Under the pieces are notes generated by a model. That model did no database searches. It was not told the origin of the DNA and saw only the letters and a program-made list of their open reading frames with translations. From Larix kaempferi (taxonomy: Eukaryota > Streptophyta > Pinopsida > Pinales > Pinaceae), in contig BSBM01000424.1 of NCBI GenBank assembly GCA_027924585.1, positions 434,001 through 498,000 on the forward strand: 64,000 bases of DNA, read 5' to 3'. A program made the translations under genes and the position numbers. Positions 1 to 10,807 of the stretch are shown here, piece after piece; position 1 is the stretch's first letter; each line of letters opens with the position of its first letter.

Positions 1-171
1 AATGACTTTATTGAAATAGGTAGAACAAACAATCTTCACCCCGATCACTCAACCAAATTCATAAAATAATTTTGCAGATGGAATATATCCCTTCAAGCCA
101 TGATTTTACGTAAGGCTAAGCCCAAGGCTTATATAATAGTTGAACAATATCCAAAAAAAAACACTTGTGAT

Positions 172-415
172 TATCCATGAGATGTAGAACAGTTGGTGGC
201 AGGGTATGGTTAAGACACCCCCTAAGCTGAAAGGTCGCCGGTTCTAATCCCGCGGATACCAAAAAATCCAACCATGTTAAGGGTTGGTGCGGTCCAGGCC
301 GGGTGCGATCCCTGGGTGATTTTGATGGCTTAGATGCCCCTGGTTCGTGGTAACTTAGCCAAAGGCAAACTTGGTAGTTAAGGAGGTTCCACCACTTTGT
401 CAACAAAAAAAAAAC
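172..415 (+). mobile_element. tRNA-derived SINE with 13-bp target-site duplication
   Basis: A short non-coding retroposon. Pol III-type promoter boxes are visible: an A-box-like TGGTTAAGACA at 207-217 and a B box GGTTCTAATCC at 240-250, spaced as in a tRNA gene. The body ends in an A-rich tail at about 405-414. The 13-mer AAACACTTGTGAT occurs immediately before (159-171) and after (416-428), which fits LINE-assisted target-primed insertion. SINEs encode no protein and depend on LINE reverse transcriptase in trans. The antisense reading frame across it is incidental. The internal promoter plus long duplication make this call strong; the family name is not determined. Confidence 0.82.
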
Positions 416-428
416 AAACACTTGTGAT

Positions 429-2029
429 GGCGATACTGCCTATTAGTGAAAGGCCATAACTAACTTTGACAAATTGACTTCCCTATTTTTAGGACTGTCA
501 ACAGCCGATGTTGTCTAACAACTAAACCAATCGCGGCCTCCTTCCTTAGTTTATTTCCACACTATCTAGTGGTAATGTCTCTACACTTTTTTATGTTAAG
601 TATAAAAAAGTATTCTCAATAATCTTATGACAAATAATATATCACAACATCCTATCTCAACACCTTTATAGAGAAATTCACTAATGTGAAGGTTACAAGG
701 TCATAATCTTTCAGCTCTTTCAAATGTCAAAAATCCATGTAGTGATTTAACAATTTGGAAAAGGAGGCTATCAATCTCTTTCAAATCTTCTAAGAAATAA
801 TGTGCTTAAGAGTCCTACCACAAAAATTTATGGTACATATAGGTCAGACTTGCAAAATAAAAGATACTGTGTTAATTTCACCACTACAGTTTAAGACTAA
901 TAATATGTATAAGTCTCTGCATCATTTACTTGCAGTGAAATGCTTCTCTCTCTCTCTCTCTCATCCCACAACCCATTTTCTCTCATGCTTAGCCAAACTT
1001 CACATCTCTAAGAATTTACATGGATCTCACTCAGTCATCCCAGCTATGGTACTCTTTTCTAATGCCCCACATAACAAAATGAACACATTTCCCTTCACCG
1101 CTCCACAGTTCCCTTGGGAAATCCAACCGTTATAGTGCTTACCAATGTGTGCAGCAAGAGTCCAATCTGTTGTATGTTGTTGGATAACCTCCTATAGAAT
1201 TAATTCATGGCGTCTCAAGCATTTAGGAGCAACAAAACTCAATGGGTAAATGTTCCTAACTTACCCAATCCTTATGCTCACCTACAAACATTGATTTCTT
1301 CTCTCTCAAATCTGCAATTTTCCTTCACAATTTCAAAATTTTGGTTATTGCTAGAAGTATATTCATCCCATTCTCCCATAACTACATGAGAAGAATTTTC
1401 CCACCAACCTCACACATGCATTCAATAATTGGATTTAATAGTAAAAAGAAGTAATTGTCTTATTTAAGGCACATGGAAGCAAATGGAAGAGTTCTAAGGT
1501 TGACACTTGGTAATAGAAGATTTAATGTCCCATAAGCCCAATTTCCTCTTCCCCTTTAGTGTAATCATAGCCCCTCTAGTGCTCTTTACACAACCATCTT
1601 GGACCACTTTATTATTTTTCCAACATTTTTTTTGTAAGCTACATAGAAAAATTATATTAAAGTACAAAAAATAGTACAGGCACAAGAGAGTCATGATGTC
1701 TGAGAGCCCACTGGGGCTTCTCACAAAACCAAAACAACTAGATAGAAACCATTGATAACCTGCCCATGCATGGGATGAAAAAATAGACTAACAATAGAGG
1801 ATTTCCCATGCATGTGAGTACAAAGAACCCGCTGTAGAGATCCAAGACTGAGAGCATAACTAAAATTACAGCCTCAAGCGACACTCACTGAGAGTATTAA
1901 ACCATAAAAAAATCTAGTTGTCCCATGGATAGAGTTCTGAGTATCTATCATCATGCAACTGAAAATTAACAGAAAGACAGAAATAAAAAACTACATAATT
2001 ACTTGGGATTGCATATTGTATCTGCATCT
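429..2029. other. No gene supported; one TC microsatellite
   Basis: Only short unconvincing reading frames without recognisable domains. The stretch holds a (TC)9 tract at 945-962. I see no promoter, RNA gene or element ends that I can defend. Confidence 0.5.
945..962. repeat. (TC)9 microsatellite
   Basis: Perfect dinucleotide run read directly from the sequence. Confidence 0.9.
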
Positions 2030-2593
2030 CCATAATTTTCCTCCAGAATTGGGAATCGGTAGTCCTTTGAGCTAGAAGAGCTATTACGAGCAACTTTTGC
2101 CAGTAGTGCTTCCATTTTCATGAAAGAGGAGAGATTCACCAGGTTCTCGTGCTCCATGTGATTTCATTTGTGACCACTTATGGAAGCAATGTTGGTTTGA
2201 TTGCCAACTAACTCAGGATCCTTATCTAACTGAATTCCTTGGTGCGCCATAGGCTTGGAAACTTGAGAGGTAACTAGATAAGAGGAGGAATGGAGAGAAA
2301 AGCAGGGTATGGATAAGGGGTGGATTTTTCTCCTGTGAGAGTTCTTGAGGATGCATGAGGACTTGAGCTAATGTCTTCTTCACCAACCAATAGTGTCTGT
2401 GTCTAATTCATTCCCGCTGACCAACTAGTTGTTGCATCATCATTTCCTCTTCCCAGTCATCCAACATAGTTCTCAGATGGCCCATAATGGAGCTGTCATA
2501 ACCACTATCATTGGAGCCTCTGTGTCCTAGTCTACTAGAGATTCCTCGTGCCCTTCTACCACGACGAGGGGTAGCACAAAGCCGCCTGGACAT
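2030..2593 (-). pseudogene. Retroelement gag N-terminus-like relic
   Basis: The minus strand reads from ATG at 2591-2593 into a basic, Arg-rich start (PRRGRRARG) and then an acidic/Met-rich stretch (DDWEEEMMMQQL). This is the style of many plant retrotransposon Gag N-termini. It then meets several stops but keeps protein-like segments down to about 2030. No capsid or zinc-knuckle motif is visible, so the assignment rests on composition only. The start codon coincides with the target site of the solo LTR at 2594-3343, so the original upstream sequence now lies beyond 3348. An unrelated decayed ORF cannot be excluded. Confidence 0.3.
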
Positions 2594-3343
2594 TGTTAGA
2601 ACAATATTCCCATCATATATATGCCATGGACCTTCATGTTGTTCTACCTTGTGTTATTTGGCTCATTATTTCATAGTCTAATGTTTTGGACCATAGTTTG
2701 TCCACATTTGACCACTTAGACTAGTGATATATCCATGAATCCTTGTTTTTCCACGTATCCACTCATTTCCACCATTTTAGGATTCAATGCGCCTTAATAC
2801 CTTGCATTTATGTGGGATTTATTGCATTTCCTTGTTTTAAGGAGATGGAGTGCGCCATCTTAATTATTTGGTCAACTTGTGCATTAATGGCCACTACTTA
2901 GCCAACTACTCACCCATTCACCCTCATAATGGTACCTTTCACACTATTTTGACTAGCCTAACCTCCTCATGGTCCATCTAGGTTCATTAAACCTCATTAT
3001 GGACCAATCTATGATTTGTACTTGGTCTCATGTCATTGATGGGTGAATTGGTCCAATCTAAGCCTCATTATTGTGAGCTACTCAACTTGCCACTAAGCCT
3101 CTCGATTTTGTCTCTTGGGAGCATCTATATATTGTACTCATGTTAATGAATAATATAAAAGTGGAATTCTTCCCACTGGAGTGATTTTCCTCTAATGTTC
3201 AGTTCAATATTTCTTCTATATTCTTTCTATATCTTTGTGCAAATAATTCTAAGTGAGGTTGTTTTTGCTATCTAGATCTAGGTTGGAGTGTCACATGAAT
3301 CAGAACCTAGTGTTGTGATTGTTGTGCAATCTAAATTCTAATA
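2594..3343 (+). mobile_element. Solo LTR, copia-like
   Basis: It begins TGTTAGAACA and ends AATTCTAATA, so the terminal inverted repeat TGTTAGAA/TTCTAATA is intact except that the final CA has become TA. The pentamer gacat flanks both ends (2589-2593 and 3344-3348) as a target-site duplication. A TATA-like tctatatattg lies near 3123. There is no internal region, PBS or PPT. This is what remains after LTR-LTR recombination removes a full element. TGTTAGAA is a common copia LTR start, so the superfamily assignment is inferred. The LTR splits an antisense gag-like relic at its start codon. Confidence 0.6.
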
Positions 3344-3348
3344 GACAT

Positions 3349-3900
3349 AGTTCCAACCTTTTCCAACTGCAAATTGAGACTAAAGAAAGAGAGCCTAGAA
3401 CCTCTGTTGACTGCAATTTAAGACCAAGAAAGAGTGAAACTAACCTAGAAGGCGAGAAAATCAGGGAAGAGCCAAAAACTAGCGGTGAGGAGACTGTACC
3501 ATGCGCGAGGAAGGTGACCACTCGAGCATAGAGGGAAAACTATGCCAGGATTATCACCTTGTAACGCTTGATAATAGAAATAATTCTCATCAAATAGCAT
3601 AGGATCAACATCCCAGAGAGCCATAAATTCTCCGGGGAAAAGCATGATTTCCAAGGTACATTAGACATCCTTGTTAGGTGCTCGAAGGACCAAATTCATT
3701 AAGGCCACATGCATCGTGCGAAGGGTCAAATAAATGTGCATGGTGAGAAATTCGAGGGTACGCCGCGTGGTGGGCAGCATTGGAGTTCGTGTTCATCTCC
3801 TCACGCACCAGAAGATCTTGGAAATCACTCTCATTCGGGGTTTGGCAATCTTTCTCATCTAGAGTGAGACAATCTAAAGATTAGGAAAGATGATAGATTT
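3349..3900 (-). other. Probable displaced leader of the antisense gag-like relic
   Basis: Excising the solo LTR joins this stretch directly upstream (minus strand) of the ATG at 2591-2593. Short open frames exist on both strands but none carries a recognised domain, and no primer binding site was found. Its role as a 5' leader is inferred only from that junction. Confidence 0.25.
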
Positions 3901-5819
3901 CTAGAAAAAAAGGGCTAAAAATGAAGAAACACAATATATATATTTTGTTTGGTTTTAATGATGATAAGTATTTTGAGAGACGTTTTAATTATTTTTTTGG
4001 ATTTAAATACTAAATTAAGTTAAAATCATCATACACTTGTATTTTTCTCTCATTTATGTATATTACATGTCATTGGAATTCTTTAAAACTCATGGGGAAC
4101 TTACACTTTGAAAACCTCATAATAGTTTTTTATTAGTTTCTTATTGTAGCATATTTATCTATATGTACACTAATGTCTAGCTTATTTTCTTAATACTCTA
4201 TTTCATGTATAGTAGTTCTTTTTTTAGTAATCTATTTTATTGGTCAATTATAGTTATTTTCTTAATACTTTGTGTTATTGGATATCTTACTAAGTTTATC
4301 CTTCCATATCAAGCTTGTCCAATTTTAAATTTTATACAAAATAAATGAAATATAGTATATATAAACTCTAATTTCATGTTAACTAGGAATCTTTTAAACA
4401 CAATATATTTGTAAGTAATTGTTTTTTATCCTCTCCATATTTGATAAGTCATGATTTTAAGATAGATCTATATCTCATTGTCAAATTCATATTAATTTGA
4501 AATTACTAATTTACATCTCTAAATCTAAACTTATCATAGAACCAATTTACTTAGATATTTCACATTCCCACATTTTACTATTATAAAAATAAAACATATT
4601 TCATTATTATTACTATCATATAATTCCATAAACATAACAAAACATTTTTTATTAAAGATTAAAAATTTCTTACTAAAGATTGAAAATTTGCTCTATTATT
4701 CACCAAAAAGAAAATAATTTTTTTTAAAATTCTTTATTATTTAAAAATAACAAAAAAGACTTTCTAATTAATATGAAAAAACTATTTTAATATAATAATA
4801 AAAAGAGGCCGTCTCATCATTTCTGCATGCAAATATGTACGAAATTTTAAATAAAATGAATATTTATAATTAAATACTTAAATATTTAAAATTTACACAT
4901 TTTATAAAATCTTATTATTAATATGAAACTAAAATTAATTGAAATATATTTATACGTAAATATTGTTACCGTGCAGATTTTAATATATACTATGCAGATT
5001 TTAATATACTACTTAAACTTTGACATGAACAATAACCAGTTCGTAAAATCCTTAGTATGAAGGATTTAAGGGCACGGTTGCTCAAATCCTTGTAAAATTG
5101 TATTACAACACTTTTCTAAAAGCCGTAGGTATCAAGTGCAATGAAATTTTAAAAATGACAGCTGACAGCTAAGGAGGAACATGCGTAGATATGGAATTTC
5201 ACTCGAAAATCTCATGGTTTTAAAGCAATGTTTTACTATCAATTTCCATATATAAATTTCAGCAATTTGGATTTAGTTACCCTAAAACAAATTAATTTAA
5301 AGTCATGAAAAACAAATTCTGCAATAATAAATAAACAAGCTAGTGATCACTCACCCGTTGTGCCACCAATCTATCTACCAATAAGGCCTTCAAAAAATAA
5401 CAATTTAAAAAATTCGTTTTAATATTGTTTCAAAAAATAACAATTTCATCTAGATTTTGGTTGGAAAAATGGTTCAAAAATAAGTGTAAAAAGTAGTTTG
5501 CTTTATGTTTTTGTTGATGAACTCTTTCCCTTCAGTTGTACTTTATTCTTTAATACTGTTTTATCTTCCTTTTCAATTTAAATCTCCTTTGGGCCTTAAC
5601 ATTCATTAATCCAATTTTCCACCTAATATTATCCTTATAATTATACTATCCTTATAATTATACTGTGCTCTTTATTCTCATCGCCTTCTTTACCATACTT
5701 CAACTTTATTTTGATTTCTCCTCTTTCCTCATTCATATTCATTTAATGTTTTTAATTATATATTATTTTTCTCACCTTAACCATTACACTTTCATATTTA
5801 TTTTGACTAACTAACACCC
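3901..5819. other. AT-rich intergenic DNA, no gene seen
   Basis: Long A/T-dominated stretch without a credible ORF, RNA gene or terminal repeats. Small local duplications occur near 5391/5430 and 5628-5660. Nothing functional can be supported. Confidence 0.5.
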
Positions 5820-6185
5820 ATTTAATCCTTCTCTTTATCATTTTATTTCTTTTCTCTTACCCTTGTCCTATCTTCCGCCTCCTATTTGGGACTCGACTTA
5901 ATCTTTGACTCAATCTAGGGTTTTTAATTACTCCTAACTAAATTCTAAGGATCATTTATCTCAACCCTTTTCTTTGGTTTTACTCTTGTCCTATCTTCCC
6001 ACCCTTTAAACACGATTTAATTTTTGACTCAAGTTAGGGTTTTTAATTACTCCTAACTAAATTCTAACTATCATTTATCTTATCCCTTTTCTTTTCTTTT
6101 ACCCCTATCCTATCTTCTCACCCTTTATACTAAACTTAATATTTGACTCAATCTAGGGTTTTTAATTACTCCTAACTAATTTACT
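5820..6185 (+). repeat. Three-copy imperfect tandem repeat, about 119-bp period
   Basis: The block containing TTGACTCAATCTAGGG, then TTTTTAATTACTCCTAACTAA, recurs with the TAGGG word at 5915, 6034 and 6153, i.e. every 119 bp. The pyrimidine-rich half of the unit (TTACCC, then YTGTCCTATCTTC) also recurs. Copies differ by substitutions and small indels. A fourth, separated copy lies at 8655-8767. No coding role is visible. Confidence 0.85.
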
Positions 6186-6894
6186 TCACAATGATTACTC
6201 AATGTGAAGACATCCATGATGAAATAACTAGATTTAATAATCAAGAGGGAGTTGACTTTGCGAACCAACCCCTCAATCATTCCATTGTACAATTCACATC
6301 CTTTTTCAATTATATTAAATTTTTGGTTTGGACTCTTTAAATGTAGTGATTGGATTTGAGAGGGAACTTCTTAATTTGATGCATAAGGTAAATGGTGATT
6401 TTAAAACAAATATATATGTTTTGATAAAGGATGGGTTATTATGAATCTCTCATGAAAAAGAGTAGGGGAAGGAAGAAATGAGTGATTACATATACGGGAA
6501 TCAATAACGAAGAAATCAAGAAAAAGGTAAAAAGAAGAGAAAAGGAAATGGAGGAAAAGAGTTATGGTTGTGGAAATTTGTTTCCTACCTATGTGTTCTT
6601 GTCAATTATAAAAATGCGAGTTTCCTTTTTATTTGATGTGTTATATGAGTTTGGACTTGTAAGCCTTGTTTATTGATTTTCATGTTTAAGTTCCAACAAA
6701 AGGCTACATTATCTTTTGAATCAAAGCTAGTTTGAGACACTGCATGTCAACTAAAAAACAATTCCAATTAGGGAGAGCTTGTTGGCTAGAATTGTTCTAT
6801 GAGAAAATAAGTTCTAGCAAAGAGAATTTATTGGGTAGAAATGTTGAGGAGAAGCTAGTCAAGGCTTCATAAGAGGTATTTGAAGGAATTAAAT
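6186..6894. other. No gene supported
   Basis: A 64-codon frame at 6482-6676 has Lys/Glu-rich composition but no motif and no homology I recognise. Otherwise this is AT-rich spacer leading into the gag relic. Confidence 0.4.
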
Positions 6895-7470
6895 ATCCAA
6901 ACAAAGGGATTATAGACATTGACATATTGGAGAGGAAGGCCAAATATGGAAATCCTTATCTATTTAGGGAGCTTAAATATAGACATGCTATTGATTGGTT
7001 TTGGAACAATGAGAAATTAATTGAATTTAAGAAAATCAAAGACCAAAAGTGAGTTAAAATGACATGTACAAAGATGAAAGAGCATGTATCACTATGGCCG
7101 GATAATGCACAATTGTGATCGCCCGAGAAGAGGGAAACATAAAATCAATGCATTGGACATAATAGTTTCCAAGTTACAAAACAATTTGTATTAGTTGATT
7201 ACTTTTCAGCTTATTCATGAAACTATTAAACTTAAGACAAAAGAACATGAAAGTGAGGGAATACACCAAATAATTTTATAAGTTGTCCAATAGAAATGGA
7301 CAAAGTTATGAAGGGTATGAGCTTGTTCTAGATATATGGATGGTATTAAAAAGGAGAAATAGTCATCTATTCATTTCCTCTTTCAAGGAATTGGTCAAAA
7401 ATATTTATGGAGAGTTTCTTCAATTATTTCAAGTAACTGACAATGTCAAGAAGCCTAAAAACTGAGAAAC
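6895..7470 (+). pseudogene. gag: Ty3/gypsy gag relic
   Basis: Read across stops and small frameshifts, this stretch follows the order of a plant gypsy capsid (retrotrans_gag type). It has an AIDWFWNNEKL segment (family pattern: DWL..ME..F), then CTKMKEHVSLWPDNAQL, where the family has a conserved LWWD. It continues with KINALDIIVSKLQNNL, a LLNLRQKNMKVREYTK segment preceding an F-Y motif, and an RNGQSYEGYE region. The same module order is seen in the better-preserved gag at 52134-52620. Gag would form the particle. No zinc knuckle, protease, LTR or PBS can be attached to this copy, so it is an isolated, heavily decayed fragment. Confidence 0.6.
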
Positions 7471-8654
7471 AAGGTGAGTTTGCATCCAATTCCAAAACCA
7501 ACAACAACTCAACCTAACTAATTTTGCACTCCATTTTGAGACTTTAGACAACATAAGAAATTTCATGAAGGAATACCCCATTTCCTCTCATTATTTTGGT
7601 CTCTAGCTTCAAAGTTATAAGTTTAGGAGATGTTTTGTCAAAGCCTCCATGTAATCATATATAAGTAAATCTATATGATATTAAATGGATCCATATATGA
7701 TTTATCATCTATTTGGTTACTTCTTGGTGGAATGATTGGATGAATTGGCTTGTAGGGATCATTTTAGGAGCACATCTTACTTTGCAGATTTGGGGTCAAG
7801 AGCCTTCCAAGGCCTATTTGAGGGCTTAAACAATTTTTTTGGGGGTTAAAAGTTTGACGTTGACATCGTTCTACACTCCAAGATATTTCTAATAGAACAA
7901 ATATCACCTCAATCATAGTTTTTATGAGGAAGTTATGCCTCCCACAAGTTGATCTATCCTGTTGACCACCATGTTAACAAGTGGATTCTACACCAACTCT
8001 CATGCAGAGCTAGTCACGTGCGGAATTTTAAGAACATTTTAGAGGGACCCAAATCCTAACCCTAATCAATAGTTGAGGCATCTAAAAACCCTAAAAAATA
8101 GACGTCTATAAGGATATTGTTAAATCTTGGGTCACTAGGAGAAGAAGGGGGTTCCATTCTTATGATATTATTGTATTGTTTGATAAATGAGATAGAGCCA
8201 AGGAGCGTATATTAGAGCACAACAGAGGAAGTAGGATAAAAACCTAGATGTATGTGGGGTGAACTCCTCATGATGAGAGAAAACAAATGCTTCTTGATCA
8301 GGGATGGAAAAAATTTCATCATCAATGCATAAAAATGTAAATTGAATATCTATCTAGTAAGTTCCAACCAAGCCAAGAAGTTGATTAGTTCCAGTAGAAA
8401 GTTTGTATTGATTTTATGAAGACACAATCATCAAGAAGGTGAAATGATTAAAGTAAATGGATCTTTTGAGTAATGTACTAGAGATGAGAAACACCAAGTG
8501 GAGAATCTTACTCGTACTTTTCGAATATTAGCAACTGGGATCTTAAACAATATGGTATATGGTCCTTCAATAACGCTTGCATTCCATTGAATAGAAAACA
8601 CCAAGACAACTTTTCCCTCAAAATCAAACACCAAGTCAACTTTTCCATGAACCA
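7471..8654. other. No gene supported
   Basis: No reading frame with recognisable domains. An antisense frame at 8431-8655 has no family resemblance. No terminal repeats found. Confidence 0.4.
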
Positions 8655-8767
8655 TTTTATTTTCTTTTACTCTTTGCCTATATTCTTTCCCTTTAGACTC
8701 AACTTAATATTTGACTCAATCTAGGGTTTTTAATTACTCCTAGATAAGTTACTTCACAATGAATACT
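8655..8767 (+). repeat. Displaced fourth copy of the 119-bp repeat, interrupted by a copia insertion
   Basis: It matches unit 3 of the 5820-6185 array through TTGACTCAATCTAGGG and on to TACTTCACAATGA. The array copy then continues TTACTCAATGTG, whereas here the sequence runs into the copia LTR start at 8768 after aatact. This copy therefore marks the copia target site, and atact (8763-8767) is the probable left target duplication. Confidence 0.7.
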
Positions 8768-9873
8768 TGTTGAACTTTGGTTGTCACTGATGTCAAAGTG
8801 GACTTAGTGTATATGTGCTATTTTGAAGAAGTACATAAAGCCAAGTGCGCAAGACCTAAATCCCACCTAGTCGTGGTACTCCAAAGTTGATGTCAAAGAG
8901 GACTTAGTGTCTATGTGCTAGTTTGAAGAAGTATATCAAAATATGTATTCAAGTCTCGAAAGTGCACACGACCAACAAAATAATGGTACTCCAATAGGAA
9001 ATACTCACCGAATGATGATACTCTAGTGGGAAAGTCCCACCAAGCCAATGAACTAGTGTGTGCAGGACCCACATAGTCATGGTACTCCATTTCGATGGGT
9101 TAAGACAAGTGGCAGATGTATGGGTAAGATTGTCTGAAATGAAAGGAAGAACGGGTGTTATCGTTTAGAGAAACCCCAACTTGTGGACGCATTGTTTCAA
9201 CAAGTGAAGTATAAATAAGAAGTGAATTCGATGAATGAAAAGAAAGCTTGGAAGAGCAATGGAGTAATATTTTGAATTGGAAAGCTTTAGTCAAATGAAA
9301 TGATTAGTGGAATCATAAGAAATATGATTTGATGAAGTGCACGAGGAAACAAGAAATGCAGAAACAAAAGGATCATATGCACAGATATTAGCATTTGTGA
9401 AAATGTGCAAGAAGCATGTGGATATATATGTGCATGGGATCTATATTGTAGAGTGGATCAATAGTGTAATACAATGTAAGAGAAACAACATTTTGAGTTG
9501 AACTAGTGGAAGAGAGCGTATATAGTAAAATCATAGTGCAAATATTTGTGCGTGTAGACCTGAATTCAAAAATATGTACTATATTCTTCTCAGGGTAGTT
9601 GGACGGGGCAAGGAAAGGAGACTAGTGTCTCCACTCATGCTAGTTCCTAAACACTACAAGTTGGTGCTTGCACAGAGGATTGGCGTCCTCAGGTTGGATA
9701 CTATTTCAACAAGTTGGTGCTTTTCCGGAGGATTGGTTTCCTCATAGGTTGAAGCCTGCAGTTTGCAAGTTGGTGCTTGCTAGTGGGATTGGTGTCCCAA
9801 TTAGAGGAATGTTTGAGTGAGTCGGTGCTCACATAAATGGATATTGGTGTCTCTTATCTTTCTTTGTAACACC

Positions 9874-9914
<41 letters not shown>

Positions 9915-9960
9915 AGTTTCTTCAAATACTTGCGTACAATTTATTTTTATTGATGTGGTG
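8768..9960 (+). repeat. Copia 5' LTR, left part
   Basis: It starts TGTTGAACTTTGG and is colinear with the 3' LTR at 26860-27597 (shared words include GGACTTAGTGT, AACTAGTGTG and CTTGTGGACGCATTG). It contains TATAAATA at 9210-9217 and a second TATA-like run near 9421 preserved in the 3' LTR. It also holds imperfect internal repeats of AAGTTGGTGCTT (about 9656-9790) and a TC/CA microsatellite. The LTR resumes at 20695 after the gypsy insertion, giving about 1,291 bp in total. Confidence 0.85.
9876..9914. repeat. Compound (TC)n(CA)n microsatellite
   Basis: (TC)11 running directly into about nine CA units, inside the copia 5' LTR. Confidence 0.9.
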
Positions 9961-10768
9961 TGTTGACCAATGCGACCTCGGTCGACAGGGGTTCGCCTCA
10001 CCGTCGACACATACCGCAGTCTCCCTGGGCACCGGCCCAGGCAGGTTTGAGCCCACCCAGCAACACCCGCAGAGCGGATGAGGTCTCACCCGAGGCGTCT
10101 AGGAAGAGCAGACGAAACCATGTTTTTGCCGAGGGAGGAGGAGAGTTGTGGCTGCATGGACTAACTCTATTGCGGTACTTAAACATAAACTTTATACATT
10201 CGGCAAGGAGTTATAACATGTTACTTCATCGCAACATTTATCGTCACATTCAACATAGAACACATTACTTAATCACAACATTACATTTATCGTCATAGCA
10301 ATAGTAAACAGATATTGCATCAAACAACATTCATACATCGTAAAATTGCACAAAGATCATACCAAAACATCATCATTATATTACTGTCGCGATCATATGC
10401 CAGAAGCAAAACACAGATCTCATACCCAATCGTTCTTCTTTCTCTATTCTCCTATTCCCTCACTTCTTCTCCCCTAACACTTACAACTCTTATCTATTTA
10501 TAGGATTCCGCCATTACAATACTTGTCCACTTACAAACGACTTCCTAACCGACATTGTGGACAATTGACCCAATATCTAACTGAATCGGTCCAAATGGCC
10601 CCAAAAACCCGCATACCGCGGGACAACTAACTCACTATTACATAACATATGGTCCAAGTGACCCAAAACCCGCCAACTGCGATATAAAATACTCCTTTTG
10701 CGCCCTCATCCGTCATGTCGCAGCGTCGGTGGTACCAAAACATTTCCCCATCAAACCGCCTACCAACA
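9961..10768 (-). repeat. Gypsy 3' LTR (left copy)
   Basis: It matches 19882-20689 end to end at equal length. By eye there are about 45 differences, mostly C/T and G/A changes, many at CG or CNG sites. On the minus strand a TATAAATA box lies at 10495-10502. Confidence 0.93.
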
Positions 10769-10807
10769 GGCCCTCAACACAATCTTGTGGCTCGCCCTCG
10801 AGCCACG

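Noticed and set aside
116-421. 101-codon antisense ORF with a GLEPATFQLRG segment
   Set aside because: It is the antisense translation of the SINE, including its tRNA-like boxes, not a gene.
800-1389. Two plus-strand ORFs of 111 and 60 codons
   Set aside because: No domains, low-complexity Ser/His/Leu composition and no conserved neighbours; chance ORFs.
5915-6158. TAGGGTTTTTA words as interstitial telomere repeats
   Set aside because: They recur every 119 bp within a larger unit, not as tandem TTTAGGG.
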